NCBI RefSeq assembly: GCF_016802865.1
Contig: NZ_JAEVHM010000053.1
Location: forward strand, 1-32,277
Direction of reading: 5' to 3'
Length of the DNA: 32,277 nt
Source: Micromonospora parastrephiae
Lineage (GTDB): Bacteria; Actinomycetota; Actinomycetes; Mycobacteriales; Micromonosporaceae
A program made the translations under genes and the position numbers. Shown piece by piece: positions 8,198 to 15,734 of the stretch. A model generated the notes under the pieces. The model searched no databases and was not told the origin of the DNA. It was given only the letters and a program-made list of their open reading frames with translations. Positions within the stretch are counted from its first letter, which is position 1. Every line of letters starts with the position of its first letter.

Positions 8198-9658
8198 TCA
8201 CGGGAGGTCGATCGCCACGTAGGTGAGGTCGAGGTACTCGAGGATGCCCTCGTGCGACCCCTCCTTGCCGATCCCGGACTGTTTCACGCCTCCGAACGGA
8301 GCTGACGGGTCCGATATCAGGCCACGGTTGATGCCGAGCATCCCCGTATCCAGCCCCTCGGTGAACCGGAGCGCCCGCTGGAGGTCACGGGTGAAGATGT
8401 ATCCGACCAGGCCGTACTCGGTGTCGTTGGCCTTCGCCATCACCTCGTCGTCGGACGTGAACGAGATGATCGGCGCCACCGGGCCGAAGATCTCCGCCCC
8501 CAGCATCCGCGCATCGTCGGGCACGTCGACGAGGACCGTAGGCGGGTAGAAGTGGCCCGGCCCAACCGGACGCTCACCGCCCACCAGGACCCGGGCACCG
8601 CGATCGACCGCATCGGCAACGAGCTCGTCGATCTTGGTGACCGCGGCCTCGTCGATCAAGGCCCCAACGTTCACGCCGTCGTCGAGACCATGGCCCACCG
8701 AAAGCGCGCCCATCCGCTCGGCAAAGCGCGCCGTGAACTCCTCGCGCACCGGCTCCTCGACGTAGATCCGGTTGGCCGCGATGCAGGACTCCCCGATGTT
8801 GCGCATCTTGGCCACCATGGCACCGTCGAGCGCGACGTCCAGGTCAGCGTCGGCACACACGATCAAGGCCGCGTTGCCGCCCAGTTCCATGGAGGTGCGC
8901 AGCACGTTGTCCGCAGCCTGTCGTAGCAGTACGCGTCCGACCTCGGTCGACCCGGTGAACGAAAGCTTGCGGGTCCGACTGTCGGCCAGCAGTGCGGAGA
9001 CCACCTCGCCGGCACGCCTGGTGGTCACCACGTTGACGACGCCCGGGGGAACGCCGACCTCCTCCATGATGCGGGCCAGGAACAGCATGGTGAGTGGCGT
9101 CTGGGCTGCTGGTTTGGTGATCGTCGTGCAGCCCGCAGCCAGGGCAGGAGCGATCTTGCGGGCACCCATGGCCAACGGAAAGTTCCAGGGCGTCACGAAG
9201 ACGCACGGTCCGACCGGCTTCGGCACGGTGAGGATGCGATATCCACCTGCGGGAGCGGTGCTGTAGCGCCCCTCGACGCGCACCGCCTCCTCGGCGAACC
9301 AACGGAAGAACTCGGCGCCGTAGGCCACCTCTGCCCGAGCCTCGGAGAGCGGCTTGCCCATCTCGAGCGTTATCAGCCGGGCGACCTCCTCGGATCGCTC
9401 GGTCAGTGCCCGGTACGTCGCGGTCAACAACTCTGACCGTTTCCGCGGCGGGGTCGCCGCCCACTCCGGCATTGCCTTACTCGCCACGTCCAGTGCGGCG
9501 AGCCCGTCAACGACGTCGGCGTCCGCCACCTGGGCGATGGTCTTGCCGGTGGCCGGGTCCTCGACGGCAAAGGTGGCTCCGCTTGCGGCGTCGCGCCAGG
9601 CGTCGCCGATCCGGAGCCGCCGGTGCTCGGGGGCCAGGACGTTCATGGGATCACGCAT
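8198..9658 (-). CDS. NAD(P)-dependent aldehyde dehydrogenase, succinate-semialdehyde dehydrogenase type
   Basis: 486 residues, standard GabD length. Catalytic parts are all present: oxyanion Asn159 in VTPWNFPLAMG, cofactor Lys182 in TITKPAAQTPL, SFTGSTEVGR, general base Glu258 in SMELGGNAAL, and nucleophile Cys292 in RNIGESCIAANRIYV. RNxGExCxAANR is the GabD-type pattern. FGGVKQSGIGKEGSHEGI closes the C-terminus. ATG 9658 has AGGAG with an 8-base spacer. It precedes the iron alcohol dehydrogenase, so alcohol -> aldehyde -> acid could run through the two products. Succinate semialdehyde is the likeliest substrate from similarity, but related C4-C5 semialdehydes or sulfolactaldehyde are possible. 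The symbol is left blank because substrate identity is not proven. Confidence 0.88.
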   Translation of the reverse strand: MRDPMNVLAPEHRRLRIGDAWRDAASGATFAVEDPATGKTIAQVADADVVDGLAALDVASKAMPEWAATPPRKRSELLTATYRALTERSEEVARLITLEMGKPLSEARAEVAYGAEFFRWFAEEAVRVEGRYSTAPAGGYRILTVPKPVGPCVFVTPWNFPLAMGARKIAPALAAGCTTITKPAAQTPLTMLFLARIMEEVGVPPGVVNVVTTRRAGEVVSALLADSRTRKLSFTGSTEVGRVLLRQAADNVLRTSMELGGNAALIVCADADLDVALDGAMVAKMRNIGESCIAANRIYVEEPVREEFTARFAERMGALSVGHGLDDGVNVGALIDEAAVTKIDELVADAVDRGARVLVGGERPVGPGHFYPPTVLVDVPDDARMLGAEIFGPVAPIISFTSDDEVMAKANDTEYGLVGYIFTRDLQRALRFTEGLDTGMLGINRGLISDPSAPFGGVKQSGIGKEGSHEGILEYLDLTYVAIDLP

Positions 9659-9908
9659 TGCGTCGTCTCCTGTGATCTTCTTGGTGCTGTCCGGCGTGCC
9701 TCAGCGATCGCGTTGTCCGCGTAGACGGACGGGTCACACGCCCTCGTCGGGGGGCGAGGTTGCCGAGCGGGTCCGGCCCTGTCCGCGGGTCGACGCCCCG
9801 CGCCAGCGATCGGCCGTCTCAGCGTCGTCAGGCCGTGCGCACTGGTGACGGTCCGCCGAGGCTCGATTGCCACGTGCGGGCGCATGGTGCCGTCGCCGCC
9901 CGGTGTGG
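9659..9908. other. 250-base gap between transporter and dehydrogenase genes with one inverted repeat
   Basis: No gene is supported here. The 5-base inverted repeat GTCCG-cgtaga-CGGAC at 9715-9730, about 57 bases upstream of the aldehyde dehydrogenase start, could be an operator or a weak hairpin. The gap suggests that the dehydrogenase pair may have its own promoter, separate from the ABC operon. Confidence 0.35.
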
Positions 9909-10985
9909 TTACCGCCCAGCCTCGGACAGCGACAGCCCGGTGCCCGCATCGAACAGGTGCGCACGGTCCAGGTCGACCGTGACAAGCAGCCGCTCGCCCG
10001 GCGTACCGGTGACGGTGGGTCGTGCCTTGACCTTGAGGATCTCCGTCCCCACTCGGACGTCGACCACTGTTCGGTCACCGAGTGGCTCAAGCCCGTAGAG
10101 CTCACCCGGCAACGACGCGTTTCCACGCTGCTCGACGGACAGGTCCTCCGCGCGCAGGCCCAGCAGCAGCGCACGACCGTCCTCGGCCGTGGTCCAGCGG
10201 GGCCGCGGTAGCGTCCAGCCTTCCGCACCGACCAGACGATCTCCCTCGGCGTGGCAGGCGAGCAGGCTGATCGGCGGGCTCCCGACGAATCCTGCGACCC
10301 ACTGGTTGGCTGGACGCTCGTACACCTCGGTCGGCGTTCCGACCTGTTGCACCTTCCCCTCCTTCAGGACCGCGACCTGGTCGGCCATGGACAGGGCCTC
10401 GACCTGGTCGTTGGTCACGTAGATGAAGGTTGCTCCGAGGCTCCGGTGGATGCGGGTGAGCTCGGTGCGCATCTCGACGCGGAGCTTGAGGTCGAGGTTC
10501 GTCAGCGGCTCGTCCATGAGAAACGCGCGCGGGCGACGGACCAGCGCCCGGGCCAGGGCGACGCGCTGCATCTCACCGCCCGACAACTGCGCGGGACGGC
10601 GCTGCAGCAGACGTTCGATGTGCAGCAGGCTCGACATCTGCTCGACGGCAGCCGCGATCTCACTCGAAGAACAGCGGCGTGCCCGCAGTGGCGACGCGAT
10701 GTTCTCGTACACCGTGTGTCGCGGGTAGAGGGCGTAGCTCTGGAAGACCATGGCCAGGTCGCGTGCGGCCGGGGCGTCACCGGTCGCGTCCCTGCCGTCC
10801 AGATGCACCGACCCGGCGTCAAGCTTCTCAAGGCCGGCGATCGCTCGCAGGGTCGTCGTCTTGCCTGCCCCGGAGGGCCCGAGCACGACGAAGAACGAGC
10901 CGTCCGGCACGTCCAGCGTCACCCCGTCCAGGGCCCGGACCTTGCCGAAGGACTTGCACACTTCGTGTACCGCCACGGTTCCCAT
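9909..10985 (-). CDS. CUT1-type ABC transporter ATPase (degenerate H-loop partner)
   Basis: 358 residues: nucleotide-binding domain, then a C-terminal OB/TOBE regulatory part. Walker A GPSGAGKT (36-43), Q-loop Gln82 in VFQSYALYP, signature LSGGEMQ (134-140) and Walker B FLMDEP with Glu159 are intact. The switch histidine is replaced by Asn192 (YVTNDQVEAL where YVTHDQ is expected). It is the last of five transporter genes; its ATG shares a base with the previous TGA (TGATG). Importers with two different ATPases, such as the glycerol importer GlpSTPQV of rhizobia, are known. This pair probably forms a heterodimer with unequal ATP sites. MalK/UgpC-like is the nearest description. Confidence 0.9.
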   Translation of the reverse strand: MGTVAVHEVCKSFGKVRALDGVTLDVPDGSFFVVLGPSGAGKTTTLRAIAGLEKLDAGSVHLDGRDATGDAPAARDLAMVFQSYALYPRHTVYENIASPLRARRCSSSEIAAAVEQMSSLLHIERLLQRRPAQLSGGEMQRVALARALVRRPRAFLMDEPLTNLDLKLRVEMRTELTRIHRSLGATFIYVTNDQVEALSMADQVAVLKEGKVQQVGTPTEVYERPANQWVAGFVGSPPISLLACHAEGDRLVGAEGWTLPRPRWTTAEDGRALLLGLRAEDLSVEQRGNASLPGELYGLEPLGDRTVVDVRVGTEILKVKARPTVTGTPGERLLVTVDLDRAHLFDAGTGLSLSEAGR

Positions 10986-12052
10986 CAGGCCACCAGCTCT
11001 TCCGTGCTCACGTCGTAGACCGCCGGGGTCCCACCGGTGTGCCGCAACCCGACTCGTGCGTCGGCGGCGAAACGGACAGTCGGTGGCATCCGAACCCGTA
11101 CCTCCCGCTGGCCGCTGTGGTCGACCACGTAGATGATCTCGTCGCCCAGCCACTCCGCCGAGACCACGCGGGCCGGGACCGACCCTTCCGCCCCTGGTGC
11201 GGTGACTTCCAGCGCCTCCGGCCGGACGCCTGCGACCAGGCGACGGTCGCGCGGCAGACCTGGCGGTGGCGTGAGGACCAGTCCGCCCTGACCGTGCAGG
11301 TTCCCGTCGGCCACCTCCACGTCGATCAGGTTCATCGGAGGGGAGCCGATGAACGCCGCGCAGAAAAGACTCGCCGGACGGTCGTAGACCTCCAGCGGCG
11401 TGCCGATCTGCTCGACGCGGCCCTTGTTGAGGATGGCGATCCGGTGACCGAGCGACATCGCCTCCACCTGGTCGTGGGTGACGTAGACCATCGTCGCCCC
11501 CAGTTCCCCCTGGAGGTGCTTGATCTCCGTGCGCATGTCCGCCCTCAGCTCCGCGTCCAGGTTGGTGAGAGGTTCGTCCATGAGGAATGCGCGCGGTCGT
11601 CGCACCAGGGCGCGAGCAAGCGCGACACGCTGCTGCTCCCCGCCGGACAGCTGGCGCGGTCGCCGGTCCAGGAGCGGACCGAGCCGCATCAGCCGGGCGG
11701 CCTCGTCGACCCGCTTGTGCACCTCCGCCTTGGGCAGTCCCTCGGCCCGCAGTGGGAACGCCAGGTTGTCGCGGGTTCGCAGGTGTGGGTAGAGAGCGTA
11801 GAACTGGAACACCATGGCGATGTCGCGCTCGGCGGGCGGCAGGTCGTTGACCAGCGTGTCGCCGATGCGGATGTCGCCAGTCGTCTGCCTCTCCAGGCCG
11901 GCTATGGCCCGCAGCGTGGTCGTCTTACCGCAACCCGAGGGGCCGAGCATCACGAACAACTCGCCGTGGCCGATGGACAGGTCCACGTGGTCAACCGCGA
12001 CCGTCCCGTCCGGGTAGCGCTTGTGCAGGGCGGTCACCTCGATGCCCGCCAT
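10985..12052 (-). CDS. CUT1-type ABC transporter ATPase (canonical)
   Basis: 355 residues. Walker A GPSGCGKT (37-44), Q-loop in MVFQFYALYPH, signature LSGGEQQ, Walker B FLMDEP and switch His193 in YVTHDQVEAMS are all canonical, with a TOBE-like C-terminal half. The ATG shares the A of the upstream permease stop (TGATG), and its own stop overlaps the next ATPase start in the same way. This subunit should supply normal hydrolysis chemistry in a heterodimer with the 9909-10985 product on the cytoplasmic side of the two permeases. Confidence 0.92.
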   Translation of the reverse strand: MAGIEVTALHKRYPDGTVAVDHVDLSIGHGELFVMLGPSGCGKTTTLRAIAGLERQTTGDIRIGDTLVNDLPPAERDIAMVFQFYALYPHLRTRDNLAFPLRAEGLPKAEVHKRVDEAARLMRLGPLLDRRPRQLSGGEQQRVALARALVRRPRAFLMDEPLTNLDAELRADMRTEIKHLQGELGATMVYVTHDQVEAMSLGHRIAILNKGRVEQIGTPLEVYDRPASLFCAAFIGSPPMNLIDVEVADGNLHGQGGLVLTPPPGLPRDRRLVAGVRPEALEVTAPGAEGSVPARVVSAEWLGDEIIYVVDHSGQREVRVRMPPTVRFAADARVGLRHTGGTPAVYDVSTEELVA

Positions 12053-12963
12053 CAGCGTCGCACCGCCCCGAGCGTCACACCGGCGATGAGGTGCTTGCGC
12101 ACCAGATACGCGAAGACGAGCACCGGTAGGGCGAACACCACGGAGGCGGCGGCCACCAGACCCCAGTCCGTGGTGGTCCCGCCGATGAGGCCGGCGACTG
12201 CGGGTGGGGCCGTCCGGACGCTGTCGCTGGAGGTGAGGAAGGTGGCGAACACGAACTCGTTCCACGAGAAGATGAGGGCGAAGACCGCCGTCGCGGCGAT
12301 GCCGGGCACGAGCAGCGGAAGGGTGAATTTCCAGAACGCCTGCAACCGGGTGTAGCCGTCGAGCATGGCGGCATCCTCGTACTCCGCGGGCACCTCGTCG
12401 ACGAACCCCTTCATCATCCAGATCGTGAACGGGACGTTGAACGCGGCGTAGATGAGGATCAGGCCGAGCTTGTTGTCGATGAGTCCGACCTGGCGGTACA
12501 TGAGGAAGATCGGGATCACGACCACCACGGGCGGCATGAAGCGGGTGGACAGGATGAAGAACAGTTGGTCCTTCTTGGCCCTCACGGCGAAGCGTGAGTA
12601 GGCCCAGGCCGCCGGGACCCCCAGCACGGTGGCCAGCACCGTGGAGACCCCGGCGACCACGACGGAGTTGAGGAACGAGACGGACAGGGCCGAGCGGGTG
12701 CCGTCGGGGGCGACGAACACGTCCTTGTAATGGTCCAGAGTTACCGTGAAGTCGAAAAACTTGGCCGGGATGGCGTAGACGTCCCGGTTCTCCTTGATGG
12801 ACGTCTCGATCATCCACAGCACCGGGAAGAGCATCACGACGGCCAGCACGGTCAGCAGCGCGACCTCCAGCACGGAGCGGCCCCGGCCGCCAAGGCGGCG
12901 CGCGGGGGGCGTGTGATCCCGGGCCGGACCCGTGGACACGGCCTCGTCGACGGAGACGGCCAT
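12052..12963 (-). CDS. Carbohydrate ABC transporter permease, MalG type
   Basis: 303 residues, six predicted helices. It begins with a hydrophilic 30-residue segment and then a hydrophobic helix ending in MLFPVLWMIETSIKENRDVY, typical of MalG-type subunits. The EAA loop that contacts the ATPase is EYEDAAMLDGYTRLQAFWKF, followed by TLPLLVPGIAATAVFALIF. WNEFVFATFL is the conserved segment after it. The ATG shares a base with the preceding permease stop. It pairs with the 12963-13913 product to form the membrane channel of the importer. Confidence 0.92.
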   Translation of the reverse strand: MAVSVDEAVSTGPARDHTPPARRLGGRGRSVLEVALLTVLAVVMLFPVLWMIETSIKENRDVYAIPAKFFDFTVTLDHYKDVFVAPDGTRSALSVSFLNSVVVAGVSTVLATVLGVPAAWAYSRFAVRAKKDQLFFILSTRFMPPVVVVIPIFLMYRQVGLIDNKLGLILIYAAFNVPFTIWMMKGFVDEVPAEYEDAAMLDGYTRLQAFWKFTLPLLVPGIAATAVFALIFSWNEFVFATFLTSSDSVRTAPPAVAGLIGGTTTDWGLVAAASVVFALPVLVFAYLVRKHLIAGVTLGAVRR

Positions 12964-13913
12964 CAGCCCTCCTTGAGCTTGTTCAGGTAGCGCAGGTAGA
13001 GCTGCGTGAGGACGATGACGACGAGGACCATGAGGATCCCGTACGCCGAAGCGGTTCCGGTATTGAAGCCCAGGAACGCGACCTTGTAGACGTGGAACGA
13101 CAACGTCTCGGTGGAGACACCCGGGCCTCCGCTGGTGAGGATGTAGACGAGGTCGAACAACCGGAAGGCCTCGATGGCCCTGAACAACACGGCAATGAGG
13201 AGCAGCGGCCACACCAGCGGAAGAGTGATGGTGCGGAACCGGAACCACTCGGACGCCCGGTCGATCGAGGCCGCCTCGTAGAGGTACTTGGGAACCGCGC
13301 TGAGGCCGGCAAGTGCGATGAGCATGATGAACGGTGTCCACTGCCAGGTGTCGACCACGATCAGGGAGATCAGTGCCGTCCGCTGTCGGGTGAGCCACTC
13401 CACCTGCCCGAGGCCGACCGAGCCGAGCATGCTGTTGACGACGCCGAACTGCGCGTCGAGCATGAATCGCCAGAACAGTCCGACCACGACCGGCGACAGC
13501 ATCATCGGAACCAGGAACAGAGTGGTCAGCAGTCCTCGCCCGTGCGTGCGCCGTGAGATCAGGTAGGCGATGGTGAAACCGAGCACGGTCTGCAGCCCGA
13601 CCGCGCCGAACACGTAGATCAACGTCGTCAGGGCCCTCTGGTGGACCTGCGCCGACGTCAGGATGGCGGTGTAGTTCCCGAACCCGATGAAATGGGCGGG
13701 CCCACCGCGGGTGGCCGAGTAGTCGGTGAAGGACAGGTACAACGCCCACAGCAACGGGAACACCGACATGGCGAGCAACAGCAGCAGCGCCGGGGAGGTG
13801 AAGGCCACGGCGAGCCCGCGGTCGCTCAGCCGGCGGGACCGACCCGGTGCAGGTAGCGTCGCGGACGCCACCTGCCCGGGGTGGTCGGTCTTCAGAGGGA
13901 CGGGGTCACTCAC
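12963..13913 (-). CDS. Carbohydrate ABC transporter permease, MalF type
   Basis: 316 residues with a GTG start that overlaps the binding-protein stop (GTGA). After a 35-residue hydrophilic N-terminus come six hydrophobic segments. MSVFPLLWALYLSFTDYS is the characteristic first helix. The EAA loop is YLYEAASIDRASEWFRFRTI followed by TLPLVWPLL. YILTSGGPGVSTETLSFHVY is the typical late CUT1 segment. Its position directly after the binding protein and before the MalG-type gene is the standard CUT1 order. Confidence 0.92.
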   Translation of the reverse strand: MSDPVPLKTDHPGQVASATLPAPGRSRRLSDRGLAVAFTSPALLLLLAMSVFPLLWALYLSFTDYSATRGGPAHFIGFGNYTAILTSAQVHQRALTTLIYVFGAVGLQTVLGFTIAYLISRRTHGRGLLTTLFLVPMMLSPVVVGLFWRFMLDAQFGVVNSMLGSVGLGQVEWLTRQRTALISLIVVDTWQWTPFIMLIALAGLSAVPKYLYEAASIDRASEWFRFRTITLPLVWPLLLIAVLFRAIEAFRLFDLVYILTSGGPGVSTETLSFHVYKVAFLGFNTGTASAYGILMVLVVIVLTQLYLRYLNKLKEG

Positions 13914-15274
13914 AGTCCGCCGCCGCCCTTGCGACTGCTGGAGTCGAGCACGCCCTGCTGCTCCTTGGCGATGTCGTCGAGCGCATCCTTCGGCTTCTTC
14001 GCGCCGTTGAGAGCCGCGTTCACGTTGGTGTTCTCGATGTTGACGAGGCGCGCGTACTCGGGCACGTTCCACATGTCCCGCATCCGCGGAACCGAGTCGG
14101 TGTACACCTGGTTGAACGGCCCGGCATTGAGGAACTCGGGCGACTCCAGGGCGTCCGTACGCGATGGCACGCCACCAGCCGCGGCCCACTTCTTCTGGAC
14201 ATCAGCCCGCTCGAACCACTTCATGAAGTTCAGGGCCTCGGCCTGGTTTGCCTTGGAGGAGTAGGCCGACACGTGCATCCCCATACCGCCGAGAGGGACC
14301 AGGTTCGTCTTCTGGCTCGGCAGGGTGGCAAAACCCAGCTTGTCGAGAATCTGCTTCCGGGTGGTACCGAGCGTCGACTGTTTCGGATCGAGCAGGCCGC
14401 CGCTCGCGGCGATCCAGTTGAACGCGATGCATGCCTTGCCCTGGGCGACCGCCGCGTTCACCTCGTCGATGAACCAGTTGCCGGAGCCCTTGGCGGTCAG
14501 CGGCTTCATCTTGTTGACCAGGACGTCCATCGCCTCCTGGCCCGCAGTGTCGTTCAGGACACCGTCGATCTTGCGGTTCTTGGCGTCCCAGAGGTTGCCG
14601 CCGTAGACGCCGTTGACGGTGTTGTAGGTGACGGCTGCGGCGTCGGAGCCGTTGGCCTGGTGGAACGCCAGCCCGCTGACGCCGGGGTTGTCCGCCTGGC
14701 ACCTCTCGGCGACTGAGATCATCTCGTCCCAGGTCTGCGGTGGCTTGTCGCCGATCAGGTCCTTGCGGTAGATCATCGTCCAGGTGTCGCCGAGCAGCGG
14801 CAGTCCGTACAGGCTGGCGTTCTCGTCGCGCTTACCGGTCTCCGCCTGGGGGAACTGGCCGTACGCCGCCAGCAGGTACGGGTTGTAGGCCGAGACCTCG
14901 ATGTTGTTCTTGACGAAGTCCGTGAGGTCGAGGATGCTGCCGTTCGTCACGGCCTCGCCGATGTGTTGCGAGTCCAGGATCGCGATGTCGAAGTCGGTCT
15001 TGCGCGCGGCGAACTGGGTGAACATCGCGTCGTGCCAGTTCGCGTTCGGCACCGTGTTGACCTTGATGGTCGCGTTCGGCCGCTCCTTCTTGTACTCCGC
15101 GTTCGCGAAGGCTTCCAGTGCGTGGGCGGGGGGCCAGTCGAACCAGATGAAGCTGAGGGTCTGCGGGTCCTTGGTGAGCTCCGGGATGGTCGCCGGTGCC
15201 TTGGGGGCGCTCACCTTCGTGCCGTCGTCCTGGCCATCGCCGCAAGCCGCCGCGGTCGTGGCCACCAGCAGCAT
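13910..15274 (-). CDS. Extracellular solute-binding lipoprotein of the CUT1 importer (N-terminus probably frameshifted)
   Basis: From ATG 15274 this is 454 residues of a family-1 solute-binding protein: LSFIWFDWPPAHALEAF near the start, DFDIAILDSQHIGEAV, LYGLPLLGDTWTMIYRKDLI and ETFERAD-like NFMKWFERADVQKKW towards the end. The lipobox region is ATTAAAC, with the acylated Cys at residue 11. From this ATG the signal peptide would lack any positive charge. The in-frame codons upstream continue plausibly (GRKVGLATAA) but have no ATG, GTG or TTG before a TAG at 15383-15385. An ATG at 15342 in another frame encodes MRSPKRIGRMSAPAG, a good basic n-region. A single inserted base around 15299-15306 would join the two into a normal lipoprotein leader. 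The ligand is unknown; sugars, polyols or small acids are all handled by this family. Confidence 0.85.
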   Translation of the reverse strand: MLLVATTAAACGDGQDDGTKVSAPKAPATIPELTKDPQTLSFIWFDWPPAHALEAFANAEYKKERPNATIKVNTVPNANWHDAMFTQFAARKTDFDIAILDSQHIGEAVTNGSILDLTDFVKNNIEVSAYNPYLLAAYGQFPQAETGKRDENASLYGLPLLGDTWTMIYRKDLIGDKPPQTWDEMISVAERCQADNPGVSGLAFHQANGSDAAAVTYNTVNGVYGGNLWDAKNRKIDGVLNDTAGQEAMDVLVNKMKPLTAKGSGNWFIDEVNAAVAQGKACIAFNWIAASGGLLDPKQSTLGTTRKQILDKLGFATLPSQKTNLVPLGGMGMHVSAYSSKANQAEALNFMKWFERADVQKKWAAAGGVPSRTDALESPEFLNAGPFNQVYTDSVPRMRDMWNVPEYARLVNIENTNVNAALNGAKKPKDALDDIAKEQQGVLDSSSRKGGGGL

Positions 15275-15460
15275 GGCCGCTGTCGCCAGCCCTACCTTCC
15301 GGCCGGAGCGGACATTCTTCCTATTCGCTTCGGAGAGCGCATTTTTATGCCTGCTTTCTGGGTGGGGACTTCTAGAACCTCGCTATGTGCTTCGCCGAGC
15401 AGTTGCTGGGTTGTTCAGGCGTGTTGCCGGGCCGTCGGAGGGCCGACCCGCGGACCGGCG

Positions 15461-15556
15461 TCACGAGTGCGCCGCGATGTACTGGGTCTTCATGTTGTCG
15501 AAAAGTCCGTCGGCCCATCTGCGGCCCGGTGACGAACCGGGCAGGACGTCGAACAT
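15461..15556 (-). CDS. Small open frame B (31 codons), unknown
   Basis: ATG 15556 to TGA 15461-15463. The peptide starts MFDVLPGSSPGRRWADGLFD and ends NMKTQYIAAHS. Third positions are about 84% G/C, and it uses Phe, Asp, Asn, Lys, Tyr and Ile codons that are rare in chance frames of such DNA. It begins two bases after the stop of small frame A. An alternative in-frame ATG at 15610 gives a 49-residue version. I do not recognise the family. It lies in the transcript expected to lead into the binding-protein gene, so it could be a leader peptide, a small subunit, or the second half of one small gene broken by an indel. Confidence 0.4.
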   Translation of the reverse strand: MFDVLPGSSPGRRWADGLFDNMKTQYIAAHS

Positions 15557-15558
15557 GC

Positions 15559-15630
15559 TCAGGGGAGCTTCAGGTGATCGAAGTAGAGCGATGGCGGGCG
15601 GCTCCGCCATGGGTGCAGGATGGCGACCAT
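15559..15630 (-). CDS. Small open frame A (23 codons), unknown
   Basis: ATG 15630 has AGGAAAGG about 6 bases upstream, a good Shine-Dalgarno. The peptide MVAILHPWRSRPPSLYFDHL ends with KLP at a TGA that is two bases from the ATG of frame B (TGAGCATG). Third positions are about 87% G/C. One extra C in the CCCC run before the stop would fuse A and B into a single protein of about 56 residues. Its start codon lies inside the inverted repeat at 15621-15636. The function is unknown. Confidence 0.4.
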   Translation of the reverse strand: MVAILHPWRSRPPSLYFDHLKLP

Positions 15631-15636
15631 TCGCCA
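15621..15636. promoter_or_regulatory. Candidate operator: TGGCGA-ccat-TCGCCA inverted repeat
   Basis: Perfect 6-base arms (15621-15626 and 15631-15636) around a 4-base centre in the divergent region between the transporter operon and the GntR gene. It does not match the usual FadR/GntR half-site pattern GTnnAC, so assignment to the neighbouring regulator is only positional. It covers the start codon of small frame A. Confidence 0.3.
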
Positions 15637-15666
15637 CCTTTCCTATACGATCCCGGTGGGGGCGTC

Positions 15667-15696
15667 AGCATCCCGCAGCGTTGCGATCGATGTCAA
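15667..15696 (-). promoter_or_regulatory. Candidate minus-strand promoter for small frames and ABC operon
   Basis: On the minus strand a perfect TTGACA (15696-15691) is followed after 18 bases by GATGCT (15672-15667), which differs at the first position from the TAnnnT pattern. Transcription would start near 15660, about 30 bases before small frame A, leaving its Shine-Dalgarno intact. Confidence 0.4.
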
Positions 15697-15734
15697 CAGC
15701 TTCCCGAAGGCGCAAGGAAGGACCTCACGTCACG

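Larger units (their letters stand above)
15343..15734. other. 392-base divergent control region between the ABC operon and the GntR gene
   Basis: Apart from the two small minus-strand frames (15461-15630), the inverted repeat and the TTGACA promoter listed separately, it contains TACGAT at 15646-15651 as a possible plus-strand -10 for the GntR gene, without a clear -35. No larger gene is supported. Confidence 0.4.
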
